Below are positions 60,123 to 64,000 of a stretch of 64,000 nucleotides of DNA, piece after piece. The position numbers and the translations under genes are program-made. Under the pieces are notes generated by a model. That model was not told the origin of the DNA. It ran no database searches and saw only the letters and a program-made list of their open reading frames with translations. This DNA is from Moorella sp. E308F (GTDB lineage: Bacteria > Bacillota > DSM-521 > Neomoorellales > Neomoorellaceae), in NCBI RefSeq assembly GCF_006538365.1, contig NZ_BJKN01000003.1:186432-250431 (forward strand), read 5' to 3'. Within the stretch, counting starts at the first letter, position 1, and each line of letters starts with the position of its first letter.

Positions 60123-63100
60123 GTTCGCAGCCTACCTATGAGGAATTGAAACGGCGGACCAGGAAGCGGACGGCGTCCGCGGCCGATCGTTCGCAGCCTA
60201 CCTATGAGGAATTGAAACAAACTCCCTGTCGGCCTGACCTACCGGAAATTACTTGTTCGCAGCCTACCTATGAGGAATTGAAACAAAGATAAGATTCCTT
60301 CTCTGGCATTTTGCAGTTGGTTCGCAGCCTACCTATGAGGAATTGAAACTCCTGGCCCTGGTCCTGGCGATGGGGGTGGCCCTGATGTTCGCAGCCTACC
60401 TATGAGGAATTGAAACCCGCTACAAAACGGGCCACCCACTGCCGTCCTGAAGGTTCGCAGCCTACCTATGAGGAATTGAAACACAGTATGGAAGAACTAA
60501 TAAGGACGGCAAAAGTGTGTTCGCAGCCTACCTATGAGGAATTGAAACAGGTAATGGCAGCATTATCCGCGCTGCCGGTCAGGGTTCGCAGCCTACCTAT
60601 GAGGAATTGAAACTAGGGTCGCAGGAGAGCAGCTACTGTAGGCGGTATGTGTTCGCAGCCTACCTATGAGGAATTGAAACCTTGATACTCCCACTTGTTG
60701 TAGAATAGAGAACGGGGTTCGCAGCCTACCTATGAGGAATTGAAACCAAGGCGAGGAAGGCACTGACTGGGAACCGAGCAGGCTTGTTCGCAGCCTACCT
60801 ATGAGGAATTGAAACGAGGTTCCTGCTGTGCTGGCAACGCCGTCATCTATAGTTCGCAGCCTACCTATGAGGAATTGAAACATAACATATTACCACAGTT
60901 TTCTCCAAAGAAGTGTGTTCGCAGCCTACCTATGAGGAATTGAAACCTCCTCGCTCATGATAATTACCTCGGTTCTCTCTTCCCCGTTCGCAGCCTACCT
61001 ATGAGGAATTGAAACGTAAGTAAAGTCAAAGACGTATAAGCCATTAGGCAAGTTCGCAGCCTACCTATGAGGAATTGAAACACCGCTGATTTGAGGTTGT
61101 TCCCCGCCTCCTTGAGGTTCGCAGCCTACCTATGAGGAATTGAAACTCGTCCTCCCAGACTACACCGTTGAGGCCGTCCAAGTTCGCAGCCTACCTATGA
61201 GGAATTGAAACAATACTCATTCAAAAGAATACTAACCGCCATCCGATCGTTCGCAGCCTACCTATGAGGAATTGAAACGTGGCCGCCAGTTTATTGCCAA
61301 CCCATACTTGACCCGTTCGCAGCCTACCTATGAGGAATTGAAACCAATAGAGCAGGCTATTCCTTACTGTAAACGTGACGTTCGCAGCCTACCTATGAGG
61401 AATTGAAACCTGTGCCATAGCTGATAACATAGCCTGTTCTTGTTCGTTCGCAGCCTACCTATGAGGAATTGAAACCCATTTTTTCCCAATTTGCCCATTT
61501 TTCATCTTCGGTTCGCAGCCTACCTATGAGGAATTGAAACTATCTTTACAACCGGACCCGGCTTAACGCCGATGCTTGTTCGCAGCCTACCTATGAGGAA
61601 TTGAAACCCGGCGGGAGCAAACAATATAGGCAAGGTAGACGTGAGTTCGCAGCCTACCTATGAGGAATTGAAACACCTATATGCTTCATGCACAATAGTC
61701 GCCCATTTATTTAGTTCGCAGCCTACCTATGAGGAATTGAAACACTTGCTCTCTGCATATCCAGGCCGCGTCACCTCGGGTTCGCAGCCTACCTATGAGG
61801 AATTGAAACGACTCATTTCACCTGTATATTCTTCCTCCATTTCCACGTTCGCAGCCTACCTATGAGGAATTGAAACCGGTATTCGCCTTTAAGGTTATCG
61901 TCCTTTCTACCCGTTCGCAGCCTACCTATGAGGAATTGAAACGGGGCGTAGTGAAAAGAGTATATGCATGGAATATACGTTCGCAGCCTACCTATGAGGA
62001 ATTGAAACGACCGGATGCTCATTCACCTTAATTACGCGTCCCGGCTGTTCGCAGCCTACCTATGAGGAATTGAAACACGAAACCGGAAAAAATAATTTAT
62101 TACCGCATCATGAGTTCGCAGCCTACCTATGAGGAATTGAAACCAGCCTTCATTAGAAAGGAGGACCTGGCAAATATGCGTTCGCAGCCTACCTATGAGG
62201 AATTGAAACACAGTTGGATAATACGGTCTGTCTATTCCTACTACATAGTTCGCAGCCTACCTATGAGGAATTGAAACTCAAGTAAAATGCCTTGACAGGT
62301 TTGGTGCATCAGTAAGTTCGCAGCCTACCTATGAGGAATTGAAACAAATAAGGCCCTTCCTAAATCATCATCCGTTACCTCGTTCGCAGCCTACCTATGA
62401 GGAATTGAAACATATGCGGCTGCGAGAGCATCTTCTTTATTGTATCCTGTTCGCAGCCTACCTATGAGGAATTGAAACAGCGTGTTTTATAAAGTCATAT
62501 TTTGGATTATACCCGTTCGCAGCCTACCTATGAGGAATTGAAACCCTTAATGAATATAGCTTTATCGCTAAGGGCGATGGCGTTCGCAGCCTACCTATGA
62601 GGAATTGAAACTTTTAATTTTAATTTCCGGGCTATCTCTAATCTACGTTCGCAGCCTACCTATGAGGAATTGAAACGGATATTTATAATTTCTTGCACTT
62701 GTAAAACCTCCTTGTTCGCAGCCTACCTATGAGGAATTGAAACACATCATTCATATGGTATGGTATGATATATACAGAATAGTTCGCAGCCTACCTATGA
62801 GGAATTGAAACCATGCGTAGTCGCGCCAGCCGTCCTTGTGGATAAGGGGTTCGCAGCCTACCTATGAGGAATTGAAACAGGATATTTTTCAGGCAATCAG
62901 GAGAGATAATGCCAGGTTCGCAGCCTACCTATGAGGAATTGAAACCAGATAGCCGAATAGAGGCGGTTGCTAAGGCACTCTTATGTTCGCAGCCTACCTA
63001 TGAGGAATTGAAACAGGTTTTCGGCGGCCTCGGGAGTGAGTTTTACTTCTGTTCGCAGCCTACCTATGAGGAATTGAAACCAAAAACCTGCCCGCCAGTT

Positions 63101-63603
63101 TTTTACTGCCATTACTCCGTTCGCAGCCTACCTATGAGGAATTGAAACCTCTCCGCACAACGATTTAAAAGGATCTGCTTCTTTAGTTTGCAGCCTACCT
63201 ATGAGGAATTGAAACGAAGCAGAGAAGGTGCGGCGCATCATATCATCAAACTCGTTCGCAGCCTACCTATGAGGAATTGAAACCTGAGTAGCGACCCGGA
63301 AATATGGAAGAAGGGAATATACGTTCGCAGCCTACCTATGAGGAATTGAAACTCATGGCTTTCCTCCGCTTTCTTGCGTAGCTGTTCTAAGTTCGCAGCC
63401 TACCTATGAGGAATTGAAACTCGTCGTAGGTGGTGGCCAGGCGCTCGACAACCGTTGTTCGCAGCCTACCTATGAGGAATTGAAACACTCCTCACCGCCA
63501 ACAACTATAGTGTTACGATAAAGTTCGCAGCCTACCTATGAGGAATTGAAACCCTCTACAGCAGTATATATCTGCTCGCTGCTATATCTCGTTCGCAGCC
63601 TAC
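60123..63603 (+). CRISPR. CRISPR array: 52 full 30-bp repeats plus a 13-bp terminal stub
   Basis: The repeat begins GTTCGCAGCCTACCTATG and ends AGGAATTGAAAC (30 bases). I count 52 complete copies, the first at 60123 and the last full one at 63523, with spacers of about 35-38 bases. The ATTGAAAC end is the usual 5' handle of type I-B/III crRNAs, so transcription is + and the leader is on the left. One repeat near the far end (63186) has GTTTGCAG. The last repeat is cut after GTTCGCAGCCTAC at 63603. No cas1, cas2, cas3 or effector gene is in the window; the array depends on genes elsewhere. Confidence 0.98.
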
Positions 63604-63666
63604 AACAAATAGCCACAGTACGCGAGCGCCTCATGAAAGAGCTTTATGGTGAGAACCAAAGTCCAT
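63604..63666 (+). other. Junction sequence after the truncated CRISPR repeat
   Basis: Directly after the cut repeat a short + frame reads QQIATVRERLMKELYGENQ and ends at TAA (63680). It has no start and looks like the C-terminal end of some protein gene fused to the array by deletion. I cannot name the source. Confidence 0.4.
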
Positions 63667-64000
63667 TTAGTCAATAATCAGGTCCACAAATTTAAACTCC
63701 AGGGTGTCCACCAGGCCGCGGTTGGTCAGGCGCAGTTCCGGGAGGACCGGCAGAGAGAGGAGGGCCATGGTCATAAAAGGCGATACCAGGCAGCAGCCAA
63801 GCTCCTGCCAGGCCCGCTGGACGGCGGTAAGCTCTCCGGCTACTTCTTCCACCGGCCGGTCTGACATGAGCCCGGCGATGGGCAGAGGCAGGAGGGCCAG
63901 GATTTTGCCGTCCCGAACGGCTACCATACCGCCGCCGCATTGGGCCAGGGTATTACCGGCCAGGGCCATGTCGGCATCGTTCATGCCGACAATGAGGAGA
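63667..64000 (-). CDS. ade: Adenine deaminase, C-terminal part, cut by window edge
   Basis: The minus-strand frame is open at the window end and stops at 63667. The visible ~110 residues read IVGMNDADMALAGNTLAQCG, GGMVAVRDGKILALLPLPIA and GLMSDRPVEEVAGEL, then FMTMALLSLPVLPELRLTNRG and VDTLEFKFVDL. These are characteristic of the C-terminal domain of bacterial adenine deaminase (amidohydrolase family), which turns adenine into hypoxanthine. The metal-site residues lie outside the window. Confidence 0.92.
   Translation of the reverse strand, partial: LLIVGMNDADMALAGNTLAQCGGGMVAVRDGKILALLPLPIAGLMSDRPVEEVAGELTAVQRAWQELGCCLVSPFMTMALLSLPVLPELRLTNRGLVDTLEFKFVDLIID

Noticed and set aside
60410-63145. 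Several open frames of 66-96 codons in the CRISPR array containing SQPTYEELK or FQFLIGRLRT repeats
   Set aside because: They are translations of the CRISPR repeat on either strand, not proteins.

Overview
The window looks like chromosome of a thermophilic, spore-forming, moderately high-GC Firmicute. Gene content and protein sequences resemble Moorella (M. thermoacetica type), an acetogen that can use glyoxylate and oxalate; this assignment is inference from recognition, not a database search. Sporulation genes (splB, spoIIP, yqfC, yqfD, a candidate gamma-type SASP), HrcA/CIRCE control and gene order all fit this group. Most genes run on the + strand in long, tightly packed operons.

Layout. 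1-6.5 kb: end of a D-Ala-D-Ala carboxypeptidase, an FMN glutamate-synthase-like protein, splB, thiM and comEC. 6.6-8.1 kb: TPP riboswitch, terminator and thiC. 8.1-16 kb: holA, a SASP-like small gene, rpsT, spoIIP, larB, a holin-like membrane protein, lepA and hemW. 15.8-24 kb: CIRCE-controlled hrcA-grpE-dnaK-dnaJ, then rsmE, mtaB, a HIT protein and rpsU. 24-40.5 kb: the conserved block yqfC-yqfD-phoH-pgpH-ybeY-dgkA-(nudix)-cdd-era-yqzL-recO-glyQS-ccpN-like-ppsR, followed by ppdK. In Bacillus-type order dnaG-rpoD would follow directly, but here about 13 kb intervenes (40.6-53.6 kb). That insert holds a DeoR regulator beside a truncated sugar permease, several decayed genes, a glyoxylate operon (gcl-hyi-glxR), a small carbonic anhydrase, a ClpP-class protease, a PIN-toxin scrap, rnhA, rubredoxin, a flavoprotein and a dGTPase. 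53.6-59.3 kb: dnaG-rpoD, two tRNAs, trmK, a Nif3 protein and rnpB. 59.6-63.6 kb: a cas6 remnant and a CRISPR array of 52 full repeats plus one cut repeat, with no other cas genes. The window ends inside an adenine deaminase.

The most unusual feature is a family of structured repeats. Four copies, all in + orientation, lie just upstream of larB, hemW, dnaK and mtaB. They share nested stems supported by compensatory changes, and a 5' hairpin in three of the four. In C and D an outer stem closes the structure. A second, smaller palindrome (ends GCCCAGCACTCA/TGAGTGCTGGGC) has entered hairpin loops inside two of those copies and also forms the P12 arm of RNase P RNA. The elements contribute coding sequence: the hemW ribosome-binding site, start codon and first ~28 codons, and the grpE C-terminus with its stop codon, lie inside element sequence.
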